DNA of 51,267 nt, taken from an uncultured Bermanella sp. Lineage in GTDB: Bacteria > Pseudomonadota > Gammaproteobacteria > Pseudomonadales > Oceanobacteraceae. This document shows, piece after piece, positions 1-7,643 of the stretch (its first letter is position 1; every line of letters starts with the position of its first letter). The notes below the pieces were generated by a model. The model worked only from the letters and a program-made list of their open reading frames with translations, was not told the origin of the DNA and searched no databases. A program made the translations under genes and the position numbers. The stretch lies in the NCBI GenBank assembly GCA_913058575.1, contig CAJXRF010000039.1:1-51267 (forward strand). The letters run 5' to 3'.

Positions 1-189
1 TTTAATAATTATTTGTCGCCCAATGCAGCGGAAGCCGCTGCTTAATTAAATACCCCTATTGGGGTGTACAGGATTACTTGACCACTACAAGGTGGGGTTT
101 TTCAAGCAGGCATAGGTCATGGGGTATTTGAAAAAGGGAATATAAACCTAGGGAATGAATTTCAAGAGTTTAAAGAAACCGGAAGCCCT
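1..189. other. Window edge: possible gene end and two hairpins
   Basis: Frame 1 is open from base 1 to a TAA at 43-45 and would give a 14-residue tail ending AAEAAA, so this could be the last codons of a gene cut by the window edge; that is too short to identify. A 7-bp inverted repeat (25-31 with 35-41) lies inside it, and a second short stem (cccc/gggg, about 52-64) follows, perhaps a terminator region without a clear T-run. From 82 a frame stays open into the small ORF listed next. Confidence 0.3.
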
Positions 190-321
190 ATGGTGTTCAT
201 TTTCTTTTTCTTCTTCCCTATATTGCAGCTGTTTATAGATATGGGCTACCGGAAAAAAAACCTGAACAAGCAACTATTAAAGTATAAGGATGAATATCTC
301 GCACAGATAACTACTGGCTAG
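190..321 (+). CDS. Possible small membrane peptide or 3' remnant of a membrane protein
   Basis: An ATG at 190 opens 43 codons ending in TAG at 319-321. The product has one strongly hydrophobic segment rich in Phe (about residues 2-16) followed by a basic, Lys-rich tail, as in a single-pass inner-membrane peptide. The same frame is already open from 82, without an ATG, and its upstream residues also look protein-like, so this may be the 3' end of a decayed larger gene rather than a complete small gene. The Shine-Dalgarno candidate (GGAAG just upstream) is modest. I do not recognise a family. Confidence 0.25.
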   Translation: MVFIFFFFFPILQLFIDMGYRKKNLNKQLLKYKDEYLAQITTG

Positions 322-510
322 ATAGTTTAGCCCTAGTGGTGCACTGAGCGCTTCACACGACTGGTATACCTAATCAATTTAAACTTCCTGTTACAAGGTT
401 TATTATATCTGACACTAAGATACAATGAAGTTTAGCCATTAATATGAAAAGGATACCCAAATCAATGGGGCTATTCTAAAGCACTGTTTGTTAAAGAGGC
501 TCTAGCTATC
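322..510. other. Intergenic region, nothing recognised
   Basis: AT-rich spacer ahead of the 511 gene. An AGAGG about 11 bases before the ATG at 511 is a possible ribosome binding site. I see no convincing promoter, RNA or repeat. Confidence 0.4.
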
Positions 511-1386
511 ATGGACACGGCATTGCAGTTAAGAATGGATGTAGACAGTGGCATAGTCCTGCCTCGTCACGAAGCCTTACAAAAACTGCAGCAGTCAGAA
601 CTTGTCCACCAATTAACAAATGAGTTAGTAGAAAAACCGCTCTTCTATATCTGGAGAATCATTGCGCTAAGTGAAATTCCCCATGCTCAACATCTTGATT
701 ACACTAAAAACCTAATTGATAGAATATTCGAAAAGCTTTCAACGCCTTTTGGCTTCTCTTTAAGTGGTGATGAGAAAAACTTTTTACCTTGCTATAACGC
801 CATGGTCATTTCTGCCCTTTGCAGGTTAGGGCACGCAAATAATCCGCAAGTTTTAAACGCGGTTGAGTGGATCAATAATCATCAGCCCGTAGAACGTGGA
901 AAAACGGTTGTTATCCCAAACTTAATGTTTGACCGATTTGGTGGCTGCTTTAAAAATACCCCTTGTTATATTGGCCTCGCTAAATCTGTCTTTGCGTTAT
1001 TTGATTATCAAAAAGAAACAGGAGATACAAATGTAAGCCCAAAATTAGAACAAGGAAAAGAATACTTGCTACAGCATCACCTTATAAAAAGACTTAATAG
1101 CGATAAGCCTATCACCCAACATATTTTAGATATCTCATTCCCAGAATCATATAATTTGAATATCGTTGAGCTAATCAGGTTTGCAGGTAATGTAAATATA
1201 TTGAATGACCCCCGAACTAAATACGCCGTAGAATATTTACAAGATAAAAAGGGTAAAGATAAAGCCTGGAGAGTCAATTATCGCTACAAGTCACAAGGAT
1301 ATATGGTATTTGATAAAACTCACAAAGCTTCTGATTGGACCAGCCACATTATTAACCATGCATTGAATAGCCGAAACGGTTTCTAG
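511..1386 (+). CDS. Uncharacterised protein, possibly alpha/alpha-toroid (prenyltransferase/squalene-oxidase-repeat-like)
   Basis: A 291-residue cytoplasmic protein with no signal peptide or membrane segment. It is helical in character, and the stretch around residues 144-160 (GGCF, then a TPCYIG run leading into a hydrophobic helix) resembles the Cys-containing repeat of bacterial proteins with a terpenoid-cyclase/prenyltransferase alpha-alpha toroid fold. That assignment is by resemblance only. It lacks the DXDD and QW motifs of true squalene-hopene cyclases, so I do not predict cyclase activity. It stands alone between fragmentary DNA and the sulfatase gene, and no operon partner is visible. 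The start was chosen because it is the first ATG of the frame; the ribosome binding site is weak. Confidence 0.6.
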   Translation: MDTALQLRMDVDSGIVLPRHEALQKLQQSELVHQLTNELVEKPLFYIWRIIALSEIPHAQHLDYTKNLIDRIFEKLSTPFGFSLSGDEKNFLPCYNAMVISALCRLGHANNPQVLNAVEWINNHQPVERGKTVVIPNLMFDRFGGCFKNTPCYIGLAKSVFALFDYQKETGDTNVSPKLEQGKEYLLQHHLIKRLNSDKPITQHILDISFPESYNLNIVELIRFAGNVNILNDPRTKYAVEYLQDKKGKDKAWRVNYRYKSQGYMVFDKTHKASDWTSHIINHALNSRNGF

Positions 1387-1700
1387 CAAAAAAGTCACAC
1401 CGAACCATAACGAAACTGTATTACAAGCTCTTGCTCAATACCCCCTACTGGGCGCATGGGTACAGCACACAACATGACTAATTTAGCAGCGTTTTTATTG
1501 TCTGATTTATCCAACAAGGTTACTAAGCAGGCTATTTCTACCGATGGTGACTATGCGATTACAAGGCAACAGGGCTAACCGAAAACCAGATAAACCAGAG
1601 TCTTTAATGAAGGTTTGGAATCTATATATTCCAAATTCGAATGGCATATGTCGGTACAGTGGCTTATCTAAATAATAAGTCCAAAAAAGAGGCGCCAAAC
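1387..1700. other. Intergenic region upstream of the sulfatase gene
   Basis: This 314-base gap holds a 40-codon ORF (1456-1578) of no recognisable family, which I do not call. It also holds an 8-6-8 palindrome at 1614-1635, listed separately, and the in-frame upstream codons 1641-1700 that I exclude from the sulfatase. Confidence 0.4.
1614..1635. promoter_or_regulatory. Palindromic operator candidate upstream of sulfatase
   Basis: TTTGGAAT (1614-1621) and its exact complement ATTCCAAA (1628-1635) flank a 6-base spacer. The arm length and spacing suit a dimeric repressor or activator. The lack of a T-run argues against a terminator. It lies 66 bases before the chosen sulfatase start. Confidence 0.35.
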
Positions 1701-3467
1701 ATGCCGATCTTATCCAAACCTTCATTAACCGGGGCCCTGTCCTTTGCCCTAAGTGCTGCTGCCATGACAACGGCCCTCACACCTGCACTGAGCTTGGCTG
1801 ATAAGGCCCCTAAAAAACCCAATATCGTGGTGATTCTGGCCGATGACCTAGGCTACAGCGACCTTAAGTCTTATGGCAGCGAAATAGACACCCCCAACCT
1901 AGACCAGCTGGCCCAAGAAGGCCTGAGCTTCAGTAATTACCATACCAGTGCCAGCTGCGCCCCTACCCGCGCCATGTTGCTATCAGGGGTAGACAGTCAC
2001 CGTGCAGGGGTGGCCAACATTGCCGAAGCCAAAACCGAATCTCAAGCTAATTCGCCTTTTTACAACGGCACCCTTAATCAAAATGTGGTGACCATTGCCT
2101 CATTACTAAAAGATCAGGGTTATCACACCTATATGGCCGGTAAATGGCACCTAGGCTACAAAGATGAAGCCCTGCGCCCTATTAACCGTGGCTTTGAGCA
2201 AACCGTGATGATGCCCTACTCAGGGGCCGATAACTGGCAGCAACGTTCTTACCTGCCCAACTACCCAGAGGCCGAATGGTTTGCCAACGGTAAAAACATC
2301 ACCTTGCCAGATGATTTTTACTCTTCAAAATACATCGTCGATAAAAGCATTGAGTTTATTGATAGCAATAAAGATGACGACAAACCGTTTTTTTCTTATG
2401 TGGCCTTCCAAGCGGTGCACATTCCTGTGCAGGCACCAAAAGAATATACCGAAAAATATTTAGGCAAATACGATGGTGGCTGGGGTGAATTAAGAAAAAA
2501 ACGCCAAGCGACTGTTAAAGAATTAGGCCTAGTCCCTAAAGACGCCAAGATGATGGACGTGGCCACCACTCAAGATTGGAATGCGTTATCGGAAGAAGAT
2601 AAAAAATATCATTCAAAAAGCATGGCGGTTTACGCAGGCATGGTGGACTCCATGGACGCCAATATTGGCCGCTTAGTGCAACACTTAAAAGACATTGGTG
2701 AATATCAAAATACAATTTTTATATTCACATCCGATAACGGCGGCGAAGCCTCTGACCCTGGTTCCATGTCACCGTTGTTTCCTGTGTGGTTATCCATGGA
2801 AGATTACAATCAAGATTATGAAACCCTAGGCGAAAAAGAAAGCTACAACTACATAGGTGCCAGCTTTGCCAGTGCGGTGGTGGGACCCCTTGGCCATTAT
2901 AAATTTTATTCCGGCGAAGGGGGTTTACGCGTGCCCATGATCATCACAGGTCCTGCATTAGATGAATCTTTAAAAGGCACTTGGAATGATTCTTTTACCT
3001 ATGTTAAAGATCTTGCCCCTACTATTTTACAGCTCACCAACACCCTGCATCCGGGTACCCAATACAAGGGCAAAACCGTAGAACCCATGACAGGTAAAAG
3101 TTTGGTGCCCATCGTAAAAGCACAAAGTGAAAGCGTCTATGGCCCCAAAGATAATATTGCTTATGAGATTGGCGGCAACGCGGCTTTGTTTCAAGGGGAT
3201 TATAAAATCATGTTAAACCGCCCCAAACTGGGCGATGGACAGTGGCACCTGTATAACATCGTCACTGATCCAGGTGAAACCCAAGACTTACGCAAAGAAA
3301 AACCTGAATTATTCAAAGAGTTAAAACTGGCTTACGCCCAGTACGAAAAAGACAATGGCGTATTGCCCGTGCCTAGCGATTACGACCAACGTAGGCAAGT
3401 GATTGATAACGCCATTCAGGTGCGGGTGATCAAGCCTATTAAGGAGTTTTTTGGTTCAATTTTTTGA
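1701..3467 (+). CDS. Secreted type I (formylglycine) arylsulfatase
   Basis: Hydrolyses sulfate esters. The family signature CAPTR lies at residues 86-90, with Cys86 being the residue converted to formylglycine by a separate maturase. The N-terminal metal-binding Asp pair (ILADDLG, residues 45-51), the KWHLG motif and the SDNGG motif in the second half are all present, so the active site looks complete. At 588 residues it has the size of bacterial AtsA-like arylsulfatases. I chose ATG 1701 because AAGAGG sits 8 bases upstream and the first 33 residues then form a signal peptide ending SLA; the frame also has an ATG at 1641. No formylglycine-generating enzyme or transporter gene lies next to it. 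The natural substrate is unknown, and sulfated polysaccharide or sterol/alkyl sulfate are both possible. A strong terminator follows. Confidence 0.9.
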   Translation: MPILSKPSLTGALSFALSAAAMTTALTPALSLADKAPKKPNIVVILADDLGYSDLKSYGSEIDTPNLDQLAQEGLSFSNYHTSASCAPTRAMLLSGVDSHRAGVANIAEAKTESQANSPFYNGTLNQNVVTIASLLKDQGYHTYMAGKWHLGYKDEALRPINRGFEQTVMMPYSGADNWQQRSYLPNYPEAEWFANGKNITLPDDFYSSKYIVDKSIEFIDSNKDDDKPFFSYVAFQAVHIPVQAPKEYTEKYLGKYDGGWGELRKKRQATVKELGLVPKDAKMMDVATTQDWNALSEEDKKYHSKSMAVYAGMVDSMDANIGRLVQHLKDIGEYQNTIFIFTSDNGGEASDPGSMSPLFPVWLSMEDYNQDYETLGEKESYNYIGASFASAVVGPLGHYKFYSGEGGLRVPMIITGPALDESLKGTWNDSFTYVKDLAPTILQLTNTLHPGTQYKGKTVEPMTGKSLVPIVKAQSESVYGPKDNIAYEIGGNAALFQGDYKIMLNRPKLGDGQWHLYNIVTDPGETQDLRKEKPELFKELKLAYAQYEKDNGVLPVPSDYDQRRQVIDNAIQVRVIKPIKEFFGSIF

Positions 3468-3512
3468 GGTTAACAAAATAACATTTTTCACTAACGGTTT
3501 GGTGTATTCCTA

Positions 3513-3553
3513 AAACGTAACAGGCTGATAAATATTATCAGCCTGTTACGTTT
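3513..3553 (+). terminator. Strong stem-loop terminator after sulfatase
   Basis: A perfect 19-bp stem (3513-3531 with 3535-3553) and a 3-base loop, followed by a T-rich stretch (TTTTTCTC from about 3560). It lies between convergent genes and may act for both strands, since the left arm begins with an A-run. Confidence 0.8.
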
Positions 3554-3609
3554 CCTAATTTTTCTCTTTCACACTCTCTTCCGCGGCTACGCTGTTCAGT
3601 CTTATCTCA

Positions 3610-4173
3610 TTAAAGTGTCCAAGCTTCACCTTTGTGCAATTCTTTTGTGGTCGGCTCAGAATAAGTGACATCTATATTTCCTAACGGTTTAGGGAAAGTT
3701 ATTTTCAGTTTATTAAGGTCTTCTTTTTTACTGATTCTAAAGTCAAAATTAAAAACCTGATAATATCTTCGATCACTAAAGGTATAAGGCGTACCTTTAT
3801 TTTTTGATGAAAATTTCTGTTCAATAAATTGCTTTTTAACCAATTCAAATACCCGCTCTTGGCTAGGGTAACGCTTATTAAGTCCAATAAGCCCCTTGTC
3901 TTTTTTAACTTGCAGCTGCTTGTCAAACAATTTAATCACTTCACTATATAACAACCCAAACTTTTCCTTTGGAAGCGATGCCACCACAGGTAATGCATAA
4001 TTCTTCGAGCTATGATTAAGCAATTTAATGAAATCAAATTGCACTTGTATTTCAACTAAATTGTGCGGCCTAAGTTTAATCTTAGAGCTGGCAGACACCA
4101 AACCATGACCATAAGCTTTAAAAGCCATAAGACTAATAATAAACAACCAGGTAAAACGATAAACAACTTTCAT
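3610..4173 (-). CDS. Secreted protein of unknown function, YHYH-lipoprotein partner, predicted His-first mature form
   Basis: The last gene of the copper-type operon, 68 bases (from this start) after the YHYH lipoprotein. ATG 4173 was chosen because GAGAAG sits 6 bases upstream and gives a clean signal peptide ending A-Y-G, after which the mature protein would begin with His23 (HGL). The 187-residue product has no membrane segment beyond the signal. It resembles the 206-residue protein at 50070-50690: both start with His after the signal, share an I-x-[LM]-R ... VEI stretch near the N-terminus, and end with a PK[PS]LGN motif and a Pro-containing tail. Each also follows a PEBP-YHYH gene. Function is unknown; I infer a periplasmic metal-binding or accessory role. 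Confidence 0.7.
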   Translation of the reverse strand: MKVVYRFTWLFIISLMAFKAYGHGLVSASSKIKLRPHNLVEIQVQFDFIKLLNHSSKNYALPVVASLPKEKFGLLYSEVIKLFDKQLQVKKDKGLIGLNKRYPSQERVFELVKKQFIEQKFSSKNKGTPYTFSDRRYYQVFNFDFRISKKEDLNKLKITFPKPLGNIDVTYSEPTTKELHKGEAWTL

Positions 4174-4241
4174 ATAATACTTCTCAGTGGAATTAGAGGG
4201 CATTTAAGATGTTGTTACACCTTAAATGCCCCTTACGTTTA

Positions 4242-6392
4242 TTACAGGGTATTTCCGAAGGGGGTAAAACTAAGCGTTTCTTGTGATATCACCTTAGTGG
4301 CGCACAATGTTTCTGTTTCGTCAGTGTCGGTCACACTTAAGTCTGAACGGTACCTAAATTCAAAACAGCTGGCATCCTCTCGGTATTCACTGTCTGTATT
4401 ATCTAGAATGCGCCATAAAATTCCAGCAGAAACGCCTTCGTGTAAATAGGTCGTACCGGTTTGATTAATGTCTGCTTTTGGATACAACTCTGTCATGCTA
4501 TAGATTTTAGATTGGAAAAGGGTCTCGTAACTATTCGTCACGGCAACACTTGAAACCTGCCCCACATTTTGGCCAATCCAGCCGACTCTGTCCGCTGAGT
4601 TTTCCCAGCTCCAACCATCCACTTGCAAATTAGGTGAAGACAAATCTTGAAGCTCGCCCATAAAACATCCAATGGTATAAGGCGTATCTTTTGTTGTGTA
4701 ATAAACATAACCCGACACTTCACCGTCACCATTAACGTCATATGCATTACATTCATTTAAAGGGTTACTGCCATCAATAACATCCGCAGGACGGTAATCA
4801 AGGTGCTCATAACGTCCGCCCCCATAATTCGTGTCAGTAATATTACTGGTGGTCGGCACATTTTCATTATCAAATACGGTGCCTCCTGATTGACCAAAAT
4901 ACAAAGGTAAGCCATCTAACATATAGGCAATGGGTTTACTGGGGTCTTGCACATCCATCAAGCAAATAGGCGAGCCATGTAAGTGATAGCCATCGCCATT
5001 AGGGGCATGACCATGGCACTGATCTATAGAGCCAAATACAATCATATCAACGGTTCTGTCTGATCCATCATTTGGGCCACACGTCATACCTTCAGTTTGT
5101 TCTGAAGCCGAATGCTTTCGATAGGTCGACAATATTTTTATGCCATCTACCGAGGTTCCCCTAGCAGGGTTATCCATGCACCACATATTACTCTGTGGGT
5201 TTTCAAAAAACTCCGTGCTGTGAAATATCGGTTCAATAGGAAAGGCAAAGCTATCGCCTTCAGGCAGTGGAATTCTGCCTATCCATTCAGAAGCGCCGAC
5301 CAGCGGCTGGTCTGCTAACAAACTAGATTTTGAGCCAGTAGCCACATGGGAAGAAACGCCAATGGTATTGTTCGCTTCATCACAAGCGATGATCTTATGC
5401 TGAAAAGAATATTCATTTAAATGGGATTTTTTTTCTTCACAGGTAGATGGCACCGATGTGGGAACATGTAAATTAGCCGCTAACGAAGCGGCATCCCAAC
5501 TTACTCGCCTCGTGGTTAATGTTTGTTTTGAAGACGAAGCGGCCTCAATTAAGGCAAGCACTTCGCTATTGGTGGCGTTATCAGCCAGCTCAAGTTCTTC
5601 GGTCAGTGCAAATAGTGTAAACGTATAAAACGTCTCTACCCCTGCGCCCAGCGCACATGGCGCCGAATAAGGTATTACAACATTCCCGATGGAGAAATCT
5701 CCAGCAGGCAGCGTATTAATAGCAGGGTTAATGTTGGTTAAAGCAAATTGCATGGCAATGGTATTATCACTATTAAGCGAGTGCATCGTTAACGCTAAAG
5801 ATTGTGCTGAATCGGGAATACCAGACCAAGATAATAGAGGCGACACACCATCGTTGGCACCGTAACAGGTATACGCCAAAGGTAAATTATAAAAAGTACT
5901 GCCAGTATTTTTAAAAGCAGCGCTGCTAATCTCCATGCTTAAGTCATTAACACCATCATCAACAATCACCCCCACTGAGTCGGTGCTAGTAGAAATGCCA
6001 TCGCTTACCAAAAATTCAAGTATATAATTTCCTTTTACTGAAGCTGTAAACTGAGTTTGTGCCGTTGAAGTGCTGCTCAACAATTCTGCTGAGCCTTCCG
6101 GTTGACTGGTGATAGACCAAACATAACTTAATGCATCGCCATCTGCATCGCTACCTACGCCATTTAATGTCACATGGGAATTGACTAAGACAGCTTGGTC
6201 GTCTCCTGCATAAGCGACAGGTGCCAAATTTTCAATCACGACGACAGGTATCGGATCCACCGTATTACTATCATCATTATTACCTTCGGCATCATCTCCG
6301 CCTCCTCCTCCGCCACAAGCCGTTAATAAAATAGGCGTTAAAATAAATACTTGAAGATAGTGACTTATTTTTTTTATCCGTATAGTCAGCAT
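4242..6392 (-). CDS. PKD-PEBP-YHYH lipoprotein
   Basis: A 716-residue lipoprotein with lipobox LTAC (Cys26) followed by a Gly run. The domain order seen is: a PKD/REJ-like Ig fold (about 56-146, with SDADGDALSYVWS), a PEBP/YbhB-like domain (about 152-303, with PLLSWSG and FTLFAL), then a YHYH domain containing CHGH (459-462) and YHLH (469-472), a variant of the family's YHYH. The PEBP ligand-site acidic/His residues are not obvious here, unlike the copy at 48449. AAGGA lies 6 bases before the ATG. The gene is third in the order multicopper oxidase, SCO-PCuAC, YHYH, small partner, all on one strand with short gaps. Several His, Cys and Met residues in the YHYH part suit a metal site, but the family has no established biochemical function that I know of. 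Confidence 0.8.
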   Translation of the reverse strand: MLTIRIKKISHYLQVFILTPILLTACGGGGGGDDAEGNNDDSNTVDPIPVVVIENLAPVAYAGDDQAVLVNSHVTLNGVGSDADGDALSYVWSITSQPEGSAELLSSTSTAQTQFTASVKGNYILEFLVSDGISTSTDSVGVIVDDGVNDLSMEISSAAFKNTGSTFYNLPLAYTCYGANDGVSPLLSWSGIPDSAQSLALTMHSLNSDNTIAMQFALTNINPAINTLPAGDFSIGNVVIPYSAPCALGAGVETFYTFTLFALTEELELADNATNSEVLALIEAASSSKQTLTTRRVSWDAASLAANLHVPTSVPSTCEEKKSHLNEYSFQHKIIACDEANNTIGVSSHVATGSKSSLLADQPLVGASEWIGRIPLPEGDSFAFPIEPIFHSTEFFENPQSNMWCMDNPARGTSVDGIKILSTYRKHSASEQTEGMTCGPNDGSDRTVDMIVFGSIDQCHGHAPNGDGYHLHGSPICLMDVQDPSKPIAYMLDGLPLYFGQSGGTVFDNENVPTTSNITDTNYGGGRYEHLDYRPADVIDGSNPLNECNAYDVNGDGEVSGYVYYTTKDTPYTIGCFMGELQDLSSPNLQVDGWSWENSADRVGWIGQNVGQVSSVAVTNSYETLFQSKIYSMTELYPKADINQTGTTYLHEGVSAGILWRILDNTDSEYREDASCFEFRYRSDLSVTDTDETETLCATKVISQETLSFTPFGNTL

Positions 6393-6524
6393 TTTTTTCC
6401 TTATGATTTAATCTTAAAAAATGAAATTGATTTGAATATTTTATATTTAGAAGTGATGTGAAATTATAATTAATGATTGCAAAAAAAGATCTACCATCCC
6501 AGCCACGTCAATTTATAAAATGAA

Positions 6525-7550
6525 TCAATGATGGTTATGCGTCATCATCACGCCATCTTTAACATCGGCCGAAACTTTCACCTCCCCCGCATGCTGAAAC
6601 TTTAGAGTTAGGGCAACCTGATCACCCACTTTAGGCACCTTTTCGATATCAAGTAGCATAATATGAAGGCCTCGCGGTTCTATTAATAGCGAGCCCTGGG
6701 CTGGAATACCAAGCTCATTTACTGGACGCATCATTTCCAACCCATTTTCAGTAAAATACTCGTGTACCTCAGCTGAGGCGGCCAGTGGCGAATGAACACT
6801 CAATAAACGATCTTCATTTTCACTATTATTGTTAATGGTCATGTAGGCCACCGAATTTTTAACCGTGGGCGGTAAAGCTCTTACCCAAGCGCCCTCTATT
6901 TCTATTTTGGGCGCTATTAATTTATCAGTCTGAATTGCTACTGGCTGAATAATAGATTTATCTTTAATCAACCACCGTGTATCGGCTAATAATTTGTCTA
7001 ACTCCTTTTCAATTTTGTAATGGCCCCGAAGCCGACCTTGTTGATCAATCAGAAAAACCGAGACTGTGTGCCCAAAAATATATTTACTGCTCGAATTTAA
7101 TTCATGCTTTTTAAAGGAGCTATGATATTGCATAGCAACCGCTTTTATCTCGTCAATAGTGCCTGTTAACCCCATGAACGTGGGATCAAAGTACGAAAGA
7201 TATTCTTTTAATGCCTCAGGCGTATCACGTTCAGGGTCAATGGTGATCAGAAGGTTTTGCAGCTCACTGGCATCCTCACCTAGCTGCGTCATTAAATGCT
7301 TCTGCTGATTCAGTGTCACAGGGCAAATATCAGGGCAACTGGTAAAACCGAACGACATAATCACGACCTTACCTCTGTAATCAGATAATTTAGCGCCTAC
7401 TTTATTATGGTTTAGCAAGCTGAAGTCGCCACCAAAATCCAGTATCGGAAGTTTATTAGCATAAAGGCTTCCACTAAAAATGGTTATAATCGATATAGCG
7501 CTATAACTGATGATTATTCTTAGCTTGGATAAAAAGATCATTTTGTTCAC
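6525..7550 (-). CDS. SCO1/SenC-PCuAC fusion copper chaperone
   Basis: A 341-residue exported protein joining two copper chaperone domains. The N-terminal SCO1/SenC domain carries the copper site CPDIC (Cys72, Cys76) and the downstream His161 (FGHTVS). The C-terminal PCuAC domain carries a full H-X10-M-X21-H-X-M motif: His263, Met274, His296, Met298. In other bacteria these two proteins work together to deliver Cu(I) to the CuA centre of cytochrome oxidase, so a fusion is chemically sensible. The start is GTG 7550, with AGAGG about 5 bases upstream; residues 1-31 form a signal peptide or anchor ending LYA. The C-terminus ends in a His-rich tail (HNHH). It is second in the operon, 93 bases after the multicopper oxidase. 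No cytochrome oxidase genes are nearby, so the client may instead be the neighbouring oxidase. Confidence 0.92.
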   Translation of the reverse strand: MNKMIFLSKLRIIISYSAISIITIFSGSLYANKLPILDFGGDFSLLNHNKVGAKLSDYRGKVVIMSFGFTSCPDICPVTLNQQKHLMTQLGEDASELQNLLITIDPERDTPEALKEYLSYFDPTFMGLTGTIDEIKAVAMQYHSSFKKHELNSSSKYIFGHTVSVFLIDQQGRLRGHYKIEKELDKLLADTRWLIKDKSIIQPVAIQTDKLIAPKIEIEGAWVRALPPTVKNSVAYMTINNNSENEDRLLSVHSPLAASAEVHEYFTENGLEMMRPVNELGIPAQGSLLIEPRGLHIMLLDIEKVPKVGDQVALTLKFQHAGEVKVSADVKDGVMMTHNHH

Positions 7551-7643
7551 GTTAGCCTCTCTAAACTTATTTTTATGTGAGTTCTCATAATTAATTTAAA
7601 AGTTGATACCCGCTTTTTCTTAAACATTTAATGGATAAAAACA

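Noticed and set aside
4063-4449. 128-codon + strand ORF
   Set aside because: It is antisense to the 3610 and 4242 genes, both of which have clear signal peptides and domains.
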